Part shown: positions 48,064 to 57,364 of the stretch, piece by piece | How the letters are laid out: each line of letters begins with the position of its first letter | Position numbering within the stretch: the stretch's first letter is position 1 | DNA from: Paraglaciecola polaris LMG 21857 | GTDB taxonomy: Bacteria > Pseudomonadota > Gammaproteobacteria > Enterobacterales > Alteromonadaceae | Length of the DNA stretch: 64,000 nucleotides | Assembly (NCBI RefSeq): GCF_000315055.1 | Contig: NZ_BAER01000038.1 | Location: forward strand, 1-64,000 | Direction of reading: 5' to 3' | Program-made: the position numbers and the translations under genes | Notes under the pieces: model-generated | The model's database searches: none | What the model was told of the DNA's origin: nothing | The model's input: the letters and a program-made list of their open reading frames with translations, nothing else

Positions 48064-48291
48064 TTAGCCGCGATATTTTGCGGCGTCAATGATGGACCAA
48101 ACTTGAAATATAAATCCAAAAATCGCCATGAAAAAGAGAATACCTGTCGCTGCGAGTGCATAGTTTGTCCACACTAGGACGAAAAATATCAATGCTGCTA
48201 ATATGCGACCTTGCACTAACTGCCCTAATCCTGGAATAAATAAGTTACAAATCGCTGCAATTACATTTCCACCTGAACCTTGTCCTGCCAT
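48064..48291 (-). CDS. Small two-helix membrane protein (TM2-like)
   Basis: A 75-residue hydrophobic protein: NVIAAICNLFIPGLGQLVQGR, then two membrane helices (LAALIFFVLVWTNYALA and TGILFFMAIFGFIFQVWSI), ending in DAAKYRG. The GLGQ turn between short helix and membrane segments resembles TM2-type proteins. Function unknown. The gene precedes the DUF2959-like lipoprotein gene and is probably co-transcribed with it. Confidence 0.75.
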   Translation of the reverse strand: MAGQGSGGNVIAAICNLFIPGLGQLVQGRILAALIFFVLVWTNYALAATGILFFMAIFGFIFQVWSIIDAAKYRG

Positions 48292-48385
48292 ATGTTGCCC
48301 CTAAGTTATTAATTCTTTATTGTTATCGCACTTTATCAAATTATTGCAATTGGTTGGAAGAAACAATGTCAAAGCAGATCCCTTT

Positions 48386-49354
48386 ATGAGTGAACTCTAT
48401 CCGGCAATTAAACCATTTTTTAGTGAGATGTTAGCGGTAAGTGATGGTCACTCACTATATCTAGAGCAAAGTGGTAATCCTAAAGGGATACCTGTGCTAT
48501 TTCTACACGGCGGGCCAGGAGCGGGACTTTTCGCCAATTATCGACGATTTTTTGATCCGCAAAAATATTGGATCATTGGTTTTGACCAAAGAGGCAGTGG
48601 TCAGTCGACACCATTTGGCAGTGTTGAGCATAATACCACTGAGAATTTATTGAACGATATCAGCCAAATAAGAGAGTACTTGGGGGTTCAGCAGTGGGTG
48701 TTGTTTGGTGGTTCCTGGGGCGCTACCTTGGCTCTACTCGCGGCAATAGCGCGACCTGAAAGCGTAAAAGGACTGGTGTTAAGAGGAAGTTTCTTGGCAC
48801 GGGCGGAAGATTTCGCTTGGTATCTAGATGAAAAAGGTGGGGCAGCGCAGTTATTTCCTGATTATTATCAGGAATTTGTGTATCCCGTGCAAGATGCTTT
48901 GGCTACCAGCACCCTAGTGGATGCGTATTATGCTTTATTTACCGGCAGTGATGAAATTCACAAAATGGCGGCAATTAAAGCCTGGTGTTTATGGGAAGCA
49001 CGCATCAGTCGTTTACATTGTAAAATGCGCGAAGATGATTTACTGCCTGATGTACACAGAGGAATTAGTTTAGCGAAATTGGAATGCCATTATATTAAGC
49101 ATCAGTGTTTTATCGAACCTAATTATATATTAGACAACATCTCTAAAATCCAGCATATCCCAGCCACTATTATTCATGGTCGTTACGACTGTGTATGTAA
49201 AATACAAGGGGCATTTGCGCTGAATCAACATTGGCCCGCCAGTCAGTTAACCATAGTGCCCGAGTCTGGTCACAGTGCAAACGAGCCTAAAATAAGCGCA
49301 GCATTATGTTTAGCAGCGACCGCTATGGCTGATTTCATTAAGGAGAATAAATGA
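48386..49354 (+). CDS. pip: Proline iminopeptidase
   Basis: A 322-residue alpha/beta hydrolase (S33) that removes N-terminal proline from peptides. Seen: [13 protein letters not shown] (oxyanion), [13 protein letters not shown], the nucleophile serine in [12 protein letters not shown], aspartate in IHGRYDCVC and histidine in [10 protein letters not shown]. The start is ATG 48386, giving [11 protein letters not shown], comparable to family starts; earlier in-frame codons add an unlike stretch. Its stop overlaps dtd by four bases (ATGA). Confidence 0.9.
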   Translation: MSELYPAIKPFFSEMLAVSDGHSLYLEQSGNPKGIPVLFLHGGPGAGLFANYRRFFDPQKYWIIGFDQRGSGQSTPFGSVEHNTTENLLNDISQIREYLGVQQWVLFGGSWGATLALLAAIARPESVKGLVLRGSFLARAEDFAWYLDEKGGAAQLFPDYYQEFVYPVQDALATSTLVDAYYALFTGSDEIHKMAAIKAWCLWEARISRLHCKMREDDLLPDVHRGISLAKLECHYIKHQCFIEPNYILDNISKIQHIPATIIHGRYDCVCKIQGAFALNQHWPASQLTIVPESGHSANEPKISAALCLAATAMADFIKENK

Positions 49355-49788
49355 TAGGTCTGTTACAGCGGGTTAGTGAGGCCAAGGTAACGGTCGATGG
49401 CGATATAACAGGACAAATCGATAAGGGGATCCTCTTGCTGCTTGGTGTGGAAAAAGATGACGATGAAGCTAAAGCTAAAAAGTTGTTCGAGCGGGTGCTG
49501 AATTATCGTATTTTTAGTGATCAGGGCGGTAAAATGAGCCTCAACCTACAGCAAGTGGGTGGGGAATTACTGGTGATCTCACAGTTCACTTTGGTGGCAC
49601 AAACGAATAAAGGTAATCGACCGGGCTTTTCCCAAGGCGCCTCTCCACAGCTAGGGGAGTCACTTTATAACTACTTTGTGAAATTAGGTGAGCGTAGCGA
49701 AGTATCCTGTCAAACTGGGATATTTGGTGCAAATATGCAAGTTAGCTTAGTAAACGACGGTCCAGTTACTTTCAGTTTGCAGGTGTAG
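49351..49788 (+). CDS. dtd: D-aminoacyl-tRNA deacylase
   Basis: A 145-residue DTD1-type enzyme that hydrolyses D-amino acids from tRNA. It begins [16 protein letters not shown], and has the two motifs SQFTL (about 77-81) and NDGPVTF (about 135-141) containing the cross-subunit Gly-Pro. Translationally coupled to the iminopeptidase by a four-base overlap; AAGGAG lies inside the end of that gene. Confidence 0.95.
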   Translation: MIGLLQRVSEAKVTVDGDITGQIDKGILLLLGVEKDDDEAKAKKLFERVLNYRIFSDQGGKMSLNLQQVGGELLVISQFTLVAQTNKGNRPGFSQGASPQLGESLYNYFVKLGERSEVSCQTGIFGANMQVSLVNDGPVTFSLQV

Positions 49789-49883
49789 TTTGCTCAATAG
49801 CCACGAATGATATTTAATGGTGTGCTGGCTGATTAAACATAGCCACAGGTTATCGATATTTCCACAAGGATAAATGCATCGTA

Positions 49884-50810
49884 ATGTATAAAATTGAAAC
49901 CCCCGAATCCGAAGTAGATTTCGACGCTTATTTTGAGTTTCGCTGGCAAATGCTGCGCAAGCCTTGGAACTATCCGCAAGGATCAGAAAAAGATGAGTAC
50001 GAGCAGGTTAGTGAGCATCGTATGATCCGCAACAATAAAGGCGAAGTGATTGCTATTGGTCGGGTTCATATGAACAACGCTGAAGAGGCTCAAATTCGTC
50101 ATATTGCCGTTGCCAATGAAGCCCAGGGCCGTGGCTTAGCTAAAATGGTTATGTCATCCCTTGAAGCCGTCGCTCGGCAAGAAGGGGCCGTGCGAATAGT
50201 CACCAACAGTCGTGAGTTATCCACCCCTTTTTTTAAAAGCTGCGGATTTGAAGTAGAGAGAGAAGCGTCAGCTGAACTCGGTAAGCTTAAGCGCCAGCAG
50301 ATGGTTAAGCGTTTGCTGGATCACAATACCATTCTATTACATCCCAAATGGTGTAAGGAGCTACAGGATACGTGGCATGACACTATTCCAATTAGTGAGC
50401 AAATGGGTATAAAGCTTCACCAGTATTCGGGCAAAACCCTAGAAAATCGTGCATCGTTGAACAAAAATATAAATTTACACGGCACCATGTTCGCCGGCAG
50501 TATCTTTTCACTTGCGACGTTAACGGGCTGGGGAATGATTTTTTTACAGCTCAAAGAAAAGAATTTAATGGGGGAAATCGTATTGGGGGATGGCAACATT
50601 CATTACCATAAGCCGATTACCATGCAACCTAGAGCCTTGTGTCATATCGAAAGCTTAAACGGGAAATTTGATGTGCTGTCCAAAGGTAAAAAATGTCAAA
50701 TTAAGCTTCACGTAGATATTTTAGATGGTGATACAGCCGTGGCTGAATTTAGCGGTGTATATTGGATCCTGCCGCCCGAGCCTGAAGTGCAAACGGACAA
50801 CGAGTCATAA
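49884..50810 (+). CDS. GNAT acetyltransferase fused to a YiiD-type hotdog thioesterase
   Basis: A 308-residue two-domain protein. Residues about 1-145 are a GNAT domain with the acetyl-CoA loop RHIAVANEAQGRGLAKMV. Residues about 150-300 are a YiiD_C-like hotdog domain (NINLHGTMFAGSIFSLATLTGWG, IVLGDGNIHYHKPITMQPRA). The same order occurs in E. coli YiiD. The substrates are unknown. AAGGA lies upstream, and a strong bidirectional terminator follows, separating it from rpoH. Confidence 0.87.
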   Translation: MYKIETPESEVDFDAYFEFRWQMLRKPWNYPQGSEKDEYEQVSEHRMIRNNKGEVIAIGRVHMNNAEEAQIRHIAVANEAQGRGLAKMVMSSLEAVARQEGAVRIVTNSRELSTPFFKSCGFEVEREASAELGKLKRQQMVKRLLDHNTILLHPKWCKELQDTWHDTIPISEQMGIKLHQYSGKTLENRASLNKNINLHGTMFAGSIFSLATLTGWGMIFLQLKEKNLMGEIVLGDGNIHYHKPITMQPRALCHIESLNGKFDVLSKGKKCQIKLHVDILDGDTAVAEFSGVYWILPPEPEVQTDNES

Positions 50811-50863
50811 GTCACTGAAGCTTGTATTACTAAGTATTACTATCTCAGCAAATTTAAGACAAT

Positions 50864-50892
50864 AAAAAAGCGCGTTATAAACGCGCTTTTTT
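50864..50892. terminator. Bidirectional terminator between acetyltransferase gene and rpoH
   Basis: AAAAAAGCGCGTT (50864-50876) is perfectly complementary to AACGCGCTTTTTT (50880-50892) with a three-base loop. It serves both convergent genes. Confidence 0.95.
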
Positions 50893-50909
50893 GTGCTTAA
50901 GTTACTGAG

Positions 50910-51761
50910 TTACACCATGGCACTCTGTAATTTTTTCATAGCGTTCTTTTCAATTTGACGAACACGCTCAGCGGAAACTTGATATTTGTCCGCTAGGTCT
51001 TGCAGTGTTGTCTTGTCGTCGCTTAACCAACGCGTCTGAATAATGTGCTGGCTGCGCTCATCAAGTGTTTTGATCGCGGAATACAGTTTTTGTGATGCAA
51101 TGGCATCCCAATCGGCATTCACTACGTCAGTTTCAACGCTAGGGCTTTTATCTTCTAAGAACTGCACAGGGGCAAAACTGCCGCTTTCATCGTCATCAGC
51201 AGAAAGATCAAATGCCTGATCGTGGCTACTCATGCGGGCTTCCATCTGCAGTACTTCTTTCTCGCTCACTCCTAGATCGCTCGCTACTTTCTGCACTTCT
51301 GCATGGGTAAACCAGCCTAGACGCTTTTTATTTTTACGTAGATTAAAGAAAAGCTTACGTTGCGCTTTGGTCGTCGCAACTTTCACTATGCGCCAATTAC
51401 GCAGCACAAATTCGTGAATTTCGGCTTTTATCCAATGTACTGCAAAAGACACCAATCTAACGCCGACAGTAGGGTCGAAGCGTCTTACTGCCTTCATTAA
51501 GCCGATGTTACCTTCTTGAATTAAGTCTGCTTGAGGTAGGCCATAACCAGAATAAGATTTAGCAATATGCACAACGAAACGTAGGTGCGACATGATTAGC
51601 TTTCTTGCAGCCAATAGATCGTCGTCCTGTTGTAAACGTTCTGCTAGACCTCGTTCTTCCTCGGCGCTGAGCATATTAATGCTACTAACAGCCTGAACAT
51701 AAGTTTCAATGCTACCGGTCTGTGGAACGGTTAATGTTAATGCGCGCATATCTGTTGTCAT
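50910..51761 (-). CDS. rpoH: Heat-shock sigma factor RpoH (sigma-32)
   Basis: A 283-residue sigma-70-family factor. Region 2 is seen in [43 protein letters not shown], the RpoH box in [17 protein letters not shown], and region 4 in [26 protein letters not shown] (quoted as landmarks). It directs transcription of chaperone and protease genes. The start is ATG 51761, with GAGGTG five bases upstream, giving the canonical length; the frame is open 17 codons further but without support. It is downstream of ftsX in the usual order, but an oppositely oriented EAL-HDOD gene is inserted between. A perfect FNR-type palindrome lies 159 bases upstream of its start. Confidence 0.96.
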   Translation of the reverse strand: MTTDMRALTLTVPQTGSIETYVQAVSSINMLSAEEERGLAERLQQDDDLLAARKLIMSHLRFVVHIAKSYSGYGLPQADLIQEGNIGLMKAVRRFDPTVGVRLVSFAVHWIKAEIHEFVLRNWRIVKVATTKAQRKLFFNLRKNKKRLGWFTHAEVQKVASDLGVSEKEVLQMEARMSSHDQAFDLSADDDESGSFAPVQFLEDKSPSVETDVVNADWDAIASQKLYSAIKTLDERSQHIIQTRWLSDDKTTLQDLADKYQVSAERVRQIEKNAMKKLQSAMV

Positions 51762-52289
51762 AATCACCTCGTGTAACAATGTGTTCCGGGATCTATGCAA
51801 TGACTTTGCCATCCAAGAACCGCTTTGAGTTAAGCTCGCTGTAGTAGACCACCCAAATGCGAAAAAATTTCATGTAGCAGCTGATATATTGGTGCGATAA
51901 TATAAAAAATAAGATTTAGTTGATCAAGATCAATTGAAACGTTATTAGAGCGCTACTTGGTGTTGTTCGAATACCATGAACAATCAATGAAGTCACCATA
52001 ATAACAGATGTTACTGTACGCAAGAACTATCTTAGTAATATTAATATTCTATTACATATGAACGCACTTCCATAACGTTTGGCTGCTGGAATTGATCATT
52101 TTTGTTTTAATGGTGTAAAAACAACAATTTGTCTTATTTACAAAGTTTAAATGAGTCTGTTAATCTGAACTTGATTAAAAATTCGGCGGGAGGGTACTTT
52201 AGGTATCGCATCAGGTCCGTATTCGCTACCCATGCGTTATGTCTTAGTTAGGCCTAATAGTTTAATAAAATGATTTCAAAGGGATGTAA
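51762..52289. other. Long divergent intergenic region between rpoH and the EAL-HDOD gene
   Basis: About 530 bases without a credible coding frame. It must hold the promoters for rpoH (minus) and for the EAL-HDOD gene (plus). The only sharp motif is the FNR-type palindrome at 51920-51933. AT-rich patches occur at 51890-51920 and 52030-52080. No known riboswitch was recognised in the leader before 52290. Confidence 0.7.
51920..51933. promoter_or_regulatory. FNR/EtrA-type binding site
   Basis: TTGATCAAGATCAA matches the FNR consensus TTGAT-N4-ATCAA in all ten defined positions. It is 159 bases upstream of the rpoH ATG and 356 bases upstream of the EAL-HDOD ATG. FNR (EtrA in Shewanella) acts at low oxygen. 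Binding here is inferred only from the sequence. Confidence 0.6.
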
Positions 52290-53531
52290 ATGTTCGCCTT
52301 TATTGCTCGTCAGCCTATATTAGATCGTCAAAGAGATGTGTTTGCCTACGAATTGCTTTTTCGAGATGGTAAGAACAATTGCTTTCCGGACACGGTGAGA
52401 GATGAACGTACGGAGAAACTGATTGCTAAGCACTACCTTACGCTGGGCTTAGATGATATCTCCTGTAATAAAAAGTCGTTTATTAATTTTCAAAAAGAAA
52501 CACTAGTGAATGGGCTTCCCTCGGTTTTAGACCCAGCAAACGTGGTGGTTGAATTATCCGATGCATTATTACCCCACGATACCCTGCTGGACGTGTGCCG
52601 TCAGGTTAAAGATACCGGGTTTACCATCGCATTGGATGATCATAATCTAGATCCTAAGTGGAATGAATATCTGCCTTATGTGGATATTGTCAAAGTTAAC
52701 GTGATGCAAAGTGACTATGACGGTGTGGCCAAAAGCATGCCTAGATTACTCGATTCCAACGTCAAACTTGTGGCTGAAAAAATCGACACTCAGCAAGATT
52801 TTGAAATTTACCTAGATATGGGGTTTGACTACTTCCAAGGATATTTCTTTGCTAAACCTGAAGCGATAAAGCAACAAAACCTGCCCACGTCACAATTGAC
52901 TTTAGTCGAATTAATGGGGGTTAGCTCTAGTGAAACCTTCGATATCGAGCGGGTCAATTCTGTTATAGAGCATGACGTCGGTTTGTCGTACATGCTGTTG
53001 CGTTTTGTGAACAACCCTATGGTGAATAAGCGCTATAAAATAACCTCACTGCGTCACGCTATTACCTACATGGGTGAGGTGGAGTTGAAGAAGTTTGTCG
53101 CTTTATTGGCATTGGCAAATTTAAATGACAACAAACCTATCGAGTTACTGCATTTGTCCCTTGTTCGGGCTAAGTTCTGTGATTTGGTCGCCCATGAAGC
53201 TAAGAAGGGTGACAACCCGCCTGTTGGCTTTTTGGTGGGGTTGTTCTCTTTATTAGATGCCATACTCGATCAGAATATGGATACTTTACTCAATCAGTTA
53301 CCTATTGATGACGAAGTGAAGTTTGCCCTAAGTGGGGGGCAGAATGATTTGTCTATCTATTTAGTGCTAGCGAGAGCGTTTGAAAGTGCGAACTGGTTGA
53401 AAGTGATCCGTATCGCAGGGCTACTCAAGATTGACCAAAAACGCCTGCACAGTATGTTTAATCAAGCGATTGTTTGGGGTAACGGCTTACGGCAGTCCGT
53501 ATCTCCTCATTTCCCGGAAACGAAGGCTTAA
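52290..53531 (+). CDS. EAL-HDOD signalling protein
   Basis: A 413-residue cytoplasmic protein. The N-terminal EAL-like domain (about 1-195) begins FIARQPILDRQRDVFAYELLFRDG, as in YuxH/CdgJ-type proteins; the EAL signature reads ELL, ELTE is reduced to ELSD, and DDFGTG is DDHNLD, so several loop residues are missing and catalysis is doubtful. The C-terminal HDOD domain (about 200-390) lacks metal-binding His-Asp pairs, as usual. In other bacteria such proteins influence motility and biofilm. GGGATGTAA precedes the ATG. The gene lies between ftsX and rpoH, in opposite direction to both. Confidence 0.9.
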   Translation: MFAFIARQPILDRQRDVFAYELLFRDGKNNCFPDTVRDERTEKLIAKHYLTLGLDDISCNKKSFINFQKETLVNGLPSVLDPANVVVELSDALLPHDTLLDVCRQVKDTGFTIALDDHNLDPKWNEYLPYVDIVKVNVMQSDYDGVAKSMPRLLDSNVKLVAEKIDTQQDFEIYLDMGFDYFQGYFFAKPEAIKQQNLPTSQLTLVELMGVSSSETFDIERVNSVIEHDVGLSYMLLRFVNNPMVNKRYKITSLRHAITYMGEVELKKFVALLALANLNDNKPIELLHLSLVRAKFCDLVAHEAKKGDNPPVGFLVGLFSLLDAILDQNMDTLLNQLPIDDEVKFALSGGQNDLSIYLVLARAFESANWLKVIRIAGLLKIDQKRLHSMFNQAIVWGNGLRQSVSPHFPETKA

Positions 53532-53585
53532 GCACTGGAATAAATAAAATAAGGGGGATGATAGTCGGTAATATAGAACCTTAAC

Positions 53586-54566
53586 TTATTTAGGCTCTAT
53601 AGCGCTCACATGACGTTTTACGGATATTATCGAACCGGTTAACCCTAATAGCACTGAGGTAGACAGCATGATCAATAAAGTGCTGAAATCCACACCGGTT
53701 AAATTAAACTGTTTCTGGTATAACTCACTTACTGCTGTCACGCTGGCGCTCATCCACCACAACAGACAAATAACAGTAAACCATGCGAGTAAGCCACCGA
53801 GTAGGCCGTACCAAAATCCTGTATACATGAAGGGTCGTTGAATAAAGGCATCGGTCGCGCCAACCAGCTTCATCACCAAAATTTCGTCTTTTTTGCTTAA
53901 AATATTTAAACGTATTGTGTTTCCAATAATCAAAACAACGGCTAAAAATAACAGCAATGCAATAATAGTTACCAGCTCTTTGGCGACGGTAAGCATGGCG
54001 TCTAAGCGCTTTAACCATTCAACATCTAGTTTGCCGATATCCACTTCCCGCTCTTTTTGCAATTTTTCCAACAGCATACGCGCGGCAGTCGGTCCAGAAT
54101 GTTGCTCTGTCGGTGACACTAGCACCACAGGAGGTAGGGGGTTTTTATCGAGATAAGCGATTGCATCACCGAACCCTGAAAGTGCTTTAAATTCATCTAG
54201 GGCGTCATCTGCCGGGATATAGGTGACTTTACCTACTTCTGGCCAAGCGTTAATGCGGGTCAGTAGTTGGTCAATATGTTGCTTTGAGGTTTCTGATTTT
54301 AAAAACAAAGAAATTTCTGATGCCTGATCCCAGCCTGCGCTCACCTGCTCGACGTTTTTGACCAAAATATACAAAGTGCTTGGCAAGGTGATGCTTAATC
54401 CCAGCACACCTATGGTCATAAGAGAAGCCGCGCCAGCGCGCCACATTTCCCCTAAGCTGCCAAGTGATTGACGTAAATGGCTGAGGAAAAACATTTGAAT
54501 ACGCTGCACAATCGATATTTGACTAAGCTTTGCGCCCTGAGCCCGCCCTTTAAATAATAAACTCAT
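53586..54566 (-). CDS. ftsX: Cell division protein FtsX
   Basis: A 326-residue inner-membrane protein with four hydrophobic helices: one near 45-68 (GVLGLSITLPSTLYILV), then three in the C-terminal half (ELVTIIALLLFLAVVLIIGN, FWYGLLGGLLAWFTVICLLWW, LLIMLSTSVLLGLTGSII). The periplasmic loop between TM1 and TM2 binds the amidase activator EnvC in E. coli. With FtsE it couples ATP hydrolysis to septal wall splitting. It follows ftsE by 54 bases. AmiB, a likely downstream target of this system, is encoded elsewhere in the window. Confidence 0.95.
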   Translation of the reverse strand: MSLLFKGRAQGAKLSQISIVQRIQMFFLSHLRQSLGSLGEMWRAGAASLMTIGVLGLSITLPSTLYILVKNVEQVSAGWDQASEISLFLKSETSKQHIDQLLTRINAWPEVGKVTYIPADDALDEFKALSGFGDAIAYLDKNPLPPVVLVSPTEQHSGPTAARMLLEKLQKEREVDIGKLDVEWLKRLDAMLTVAKELVTIIALLLFLAVVLIIGNTIRLNILSKKDEILVMKLVGATDAFIQRPFMYTGFWYGLLGGLLAWFTVICLLWWMSASVTAVSELYQKQFNLTGVDFSTLLIMLSTSVLLGLTGSIISVKRHVSAIEPK

Positions 54567-54620
54567 TCTGCAACCTCACTTATGAATGTTGACCGAGGCC
54601 ATCGATATCTCATTAATTGT

Positions 54621-55295
54621 TTAAAAGTCTTGGGAAAGACCATCGGTGATCATTTGTCCGCTTTTCAGGGTTAGCGTACGGTACTTCATGCGTGCGATTA
54701 ACCCTAAGTCATGGGTGGCAATAAATACCGATACACCGGCCTGATTAAAATCTTCGAACAGGCGAATGATTTCCATAGACAACTTGGGGTCCAAATTACC
54801 TGTTGGCTCATCTGCTAGCAGTAATGGGGGTTTGTTAACGACTGCCCGAGCAATCCCTACCCGCTGTTGTTCACCGCCGGACAGCATAATCGGTAAATTC
54901 TTAACTTTGTCGCGTAGGCCTACCATCTCAAGCGCAGCGTGCACACGTTTACTGGTTTCTTTATGTGAATAGCCTTCGATAATCAAGGGTAAGGCTACAT
55001 TGTCGAATACGCTTTTATCCATCAATAACTGGTGGCTTTGAAATATCATGCCTATGTCTCGGCGGATATAGGCTATCTGTCGACGGCTAATTTCATTTAA
55101 ATCATGACCATTAATCAATACCTGACCAACAGTGGGACGTTCCATTAAGCTGATTAATTTCAGCAAAGTACTCTTTCCGGCACCAGAATGTCCGGTTAAA
55201 AAGGCCATTTCACCCGGCTCGATATGAAAATCGACTTTGCGTAACGCCTGTTGCCCGCCGGGATATGTCTTGCTTACTTGCTGAAACTTAATCAT
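54621..55295 (-). CDS. ftsE: Cell division ATP-binding protein FtsE
   Basis: A 224-residue ABC ATPase. Walker A is GHSGAGKST (about 36-44), the signature is LSGGEQQRV, and Walker B is [12 protein letters not shown], followed by the switch histidine in ATHDLGLI. Partner of FtsX. It starts seven bases after the ftsY stop, in the usual ftsY-ftsE-ftsX order. Confidence 0.97.
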   Translation of the reverse strand: MIKFQQVSKTYPGGQQALRKVDFHIEPGEMAFLTGHSGAGKSTLLKLISLMERPTVGQVLINGHDLNEISRRQIAYIRRDIGMIFQSHQLLMDKSVFDNVALPLIIEGYSHKETSKRVHAALEMVGLRDKVKNLPIMLSGGEQQRVGIARAVVNKPPLLLADEPTGNLDPKLSMEIIRLFEDFNQAGVSVFIATHDLGLIARMKYRTLTLKSGQMITDGLSQDF

Positions 55296-55302
55296 AGAAT
55301 AG

Positions 55303-56691
55303 TTATTCGTTTAACAGGTGGTTGTCTGACGAACGATCATCGGCGGTGACGTTTTCAGCGAATAACGCATCGACAAATTCTTCGCTAGAAAACGGACGTA
55401 GATCATCAATTCCTTCACCGACACCTATGTAACGAATAGGAATTTTAAACTGATCTGCCAAGGCAAAAATGACGCCGCCTTTTGCGGTTCCATCAAGTTT
55501 TGTTAACGTAATACCGGTGAGGCCTACAGCTTGATTAAACAACCTAGTTTGGCTGACTGCGTTTTGGCCAGTTGCGGCATCTAGCGTCAACATTATTTCA
55601 TGGGGAGCGGCTGGATTAATTTTACGCATCACTCGAACGACTTTTTTGAGTTCTTCCATTAAATGTTCTTTGTTCTGCAGGCGACCAGCTGTATCGGCAA
55701 TAAGCACATCGACGTTACGTGCCTTAGCTGATTCTAAAGCATCGTAGATGACCGAAGCACTGTCGGAGCCAGTTTTCTGGGCTATGACTGGAATGTTATT
55801 ACGCTCACCCCATACTTGCAGTTGCTCTACGGCTGCAGCTCTAAAAGTGTCACCGGCAGCAAGCATGACTTTTTTACCTTGAGCCTGAAATTGCTTGGCC
55901 ATTTTACCTATGGTGGTGGTTTTACCGACGCCATTTACCCCTACCATTAGGATGACAAAGGGGCCACTTTCACTTTTCGGCTCAAGCGGTTGGCTAACCT
56001 CTTGCAAAATGCTGCTCATTTGTTGTTTAAGCAACTGGTATAATGCATAGCCATCTTTAAGTTGATTGCGTTTGGCGCTGTCAGTCAACTTGGTGATGAT
56101 TTTGCTGGTGGTATCAATGCCCACGTCAGCAACGAGTAGTTGGGTTTCTAATTCTTCAAATAATTCATCATCAATGGCTTTGCCACGAAATAAGCTAACG
56201 AAACCACTGCCCAAGTTTTCTTTGGTTCGAGACAGGCTTTGCTTCAATTTAGCAAATAAGCCTATTTTCGCCGGTTTCTCTTGTGCTTTTAACGGCTCAG
56301 GCTGAGTCTCTTCTTCAATGACCGTGGCCGGTGAGTCATCAATGACCACAGGTACTTGAACATCAGGCGTCGCGTTAACCGCCGGTGTTTTTTCAGCGTC
56401 GCTAGTCAGGAGGGAAACACTATCTTCAGGGTCTATGCTTTGCACATCAACAACTTTGCCTTCGTCTAGTGTTACTTCTACCTCTGTTGGTTGAGTTACG
56501 GTTGATGACGTGTCGACCTCAGTTGCAACCACTACTTGGTCGGAGGCATGCTGGTTGTTTTCCTGCCGCTCAGCTTCTTGGACAGGGTCCTGTTGTGACT
56601 CTGCTTGGACGGCTTCTGGTGTGCTCTTTGGGGTATCTTGTGGCTCTGACTTGGGCTTGTCTTTTTTGAGCCAACCGAAAAACTTGGACAT
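55303..56691 (-). CDS. ftsY: Signal recognition particle receptor FtsY
   Basis: A 462-residue SRP GTPase. The N-terminal acidic region (about 20-150, rich in Glu, Asp, Pro, Thr, Val) precedes the NG domain (about 160-455), with GVNGVGKTTTIGKMA (G1), DTAGRLQNKEHLMEEL (G3) and TKLDGTAKGG (G4). It docks SRP-ribosome complexes at the membrane. The start is ATG 56691 (SKFFGWLKKDKPKSE); an in-frame GTG at 56736 would add 15 unlike residues. Divergent from rsmD, as is usual. Confidence 0.95.
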   Translation of the reverse strand: MSKFFGWLKKDKPKSEPQDTPKSTPEAVQAESQQDPVQEAERQENNQHASDQVVVATEVDTSSTVTQPTEVEVTLDEGKVVDVQSIDPEDSVSLLTSDAEKTPAVNATPDVQVPVVIDDSPATVIEEETQPEPLKAQEKPAKIGLFAKLKQSLSRTKENLGSGFVSLFRGKAIDDELFEELETQLLVADVGIDTTSKIITKLTDSAKRNQLKDGYALYQLLKQQMSSILQEVSQPLEPKSESGPFVILMVGVNGVGKTTTIGKMAKQFQAQGKKVMLAAGDTFRAAAVEQLQVWGERNNIPVIAQKTGSDSASVIYDALESAKARNVDVLIADTAGRLQNKEHLMEELKKVVRVMRKINPAAPHEIMLTLDAATGQNAVSQTRLFNQAVGLTGITLTKLDGTAKGGVIFALADQFKIPIRYIGVGEGIDDLRPFSSEEFVDALFAENVTADDRSSDNHLLNE

Positions 56692-56775
56692 ATTGACTAG
56701 AAATCCTTGGAAAATCGTTAAGTTAATTGAGTACACTTACGTATGTTTGCAGCAATCATAACATTCCTACTATAA

Positions 56776-57361
56776 ATGAAGCGAGACGTAAAAAAGACTC
56801 AAGCCGCCAATGGCGCAATTCGTATTATCAGCGGCCAATGGCGTGGGCGAAAATTACCCGTGATGGATGTCCAAGGACTGCGGCCCACAACGGATCGTAA
56901 CAAAGAAACTTTATTTAACTGGCTAATGCCATATACCCAAAACAGTCGGTGTTTAGATGCGTTCGCGGGAAGTGGTGGTTTAGGTTTTGAAGCTTTATCT
57001 CGCTACGCCAAGCATGTCACCTTTATAGAGCTGGATAAAAAAAGTCGCAGCTAATTTACGGCAAAATCTGGCTAACTTAAAGGCGCCCCAGGAAAGTGCT
57101 GAAGTGATTTGCGCAGACACATTAGGCTATTTGATGCAACTGCAACACTCATTCGAGCTGATTTTTCTTGATCCCCCGTTTCATAAGAATCTACTACCTG
57201 GGGCAATCGATAAAATTCAACAACAGGGTTTGTTGGCTGAAAACGGTTTGGTGTATATCGAATGCGAAACAGCCAATGCACAATATGCCGTGCCATTACA
57301 TTGGCGGTTACTAAAAGAAAATCAAAGCAGCCAAGTCACAGCACGGTTATACCAAGGGTAG
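56776..57361 (+). pseudogene. rsmD: 16S rRNA (guanine(966)-N2)-methyltransferase RsmD, frameshifted in an A7 run
   Basis: Together two frames encode a protein of about 194 residues, close to E. coli RsmD (198). The first (56776-57054) has GAIRIISGQWRGRKLPV, LRPTTDRNKETLFNWL and the SAM motif CLDAFAGSGGLGFEALSR, and ends at a premature TAA after ELDKKSRS. The second resumes in the next frame as VAANLRQNLANLKAP, then LIFLDPPF (the DPPF catalytic motif) and ends in VTARLYQG. Removing one A from the run of seven at about 57037-57043 restores the whole protein. The enzyme methylates G966 of 16S rRNA. Either a sequencing error or a recent inactivation. It is divergent from ftsY, its normal neighbour. 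Confidence 0.88.
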
Positions 57362-57364
57362 GCA

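Noticed and set aside
52150-52289. Possible riboswitch in the leader of the EAL-HDOD gene
   Set aside because: GC-rich paired segments occur, but no known c-di-GMP riboswitch core was recognised.
57030-57110. Programmed ribosomal frameshift in rsmD at the A-run
   Set aside because: The classical slippery site gives a -1 shift, but here the second half needs +1 (skip one base). No such control is known for rsmD, and a one-base error explains it more simply.
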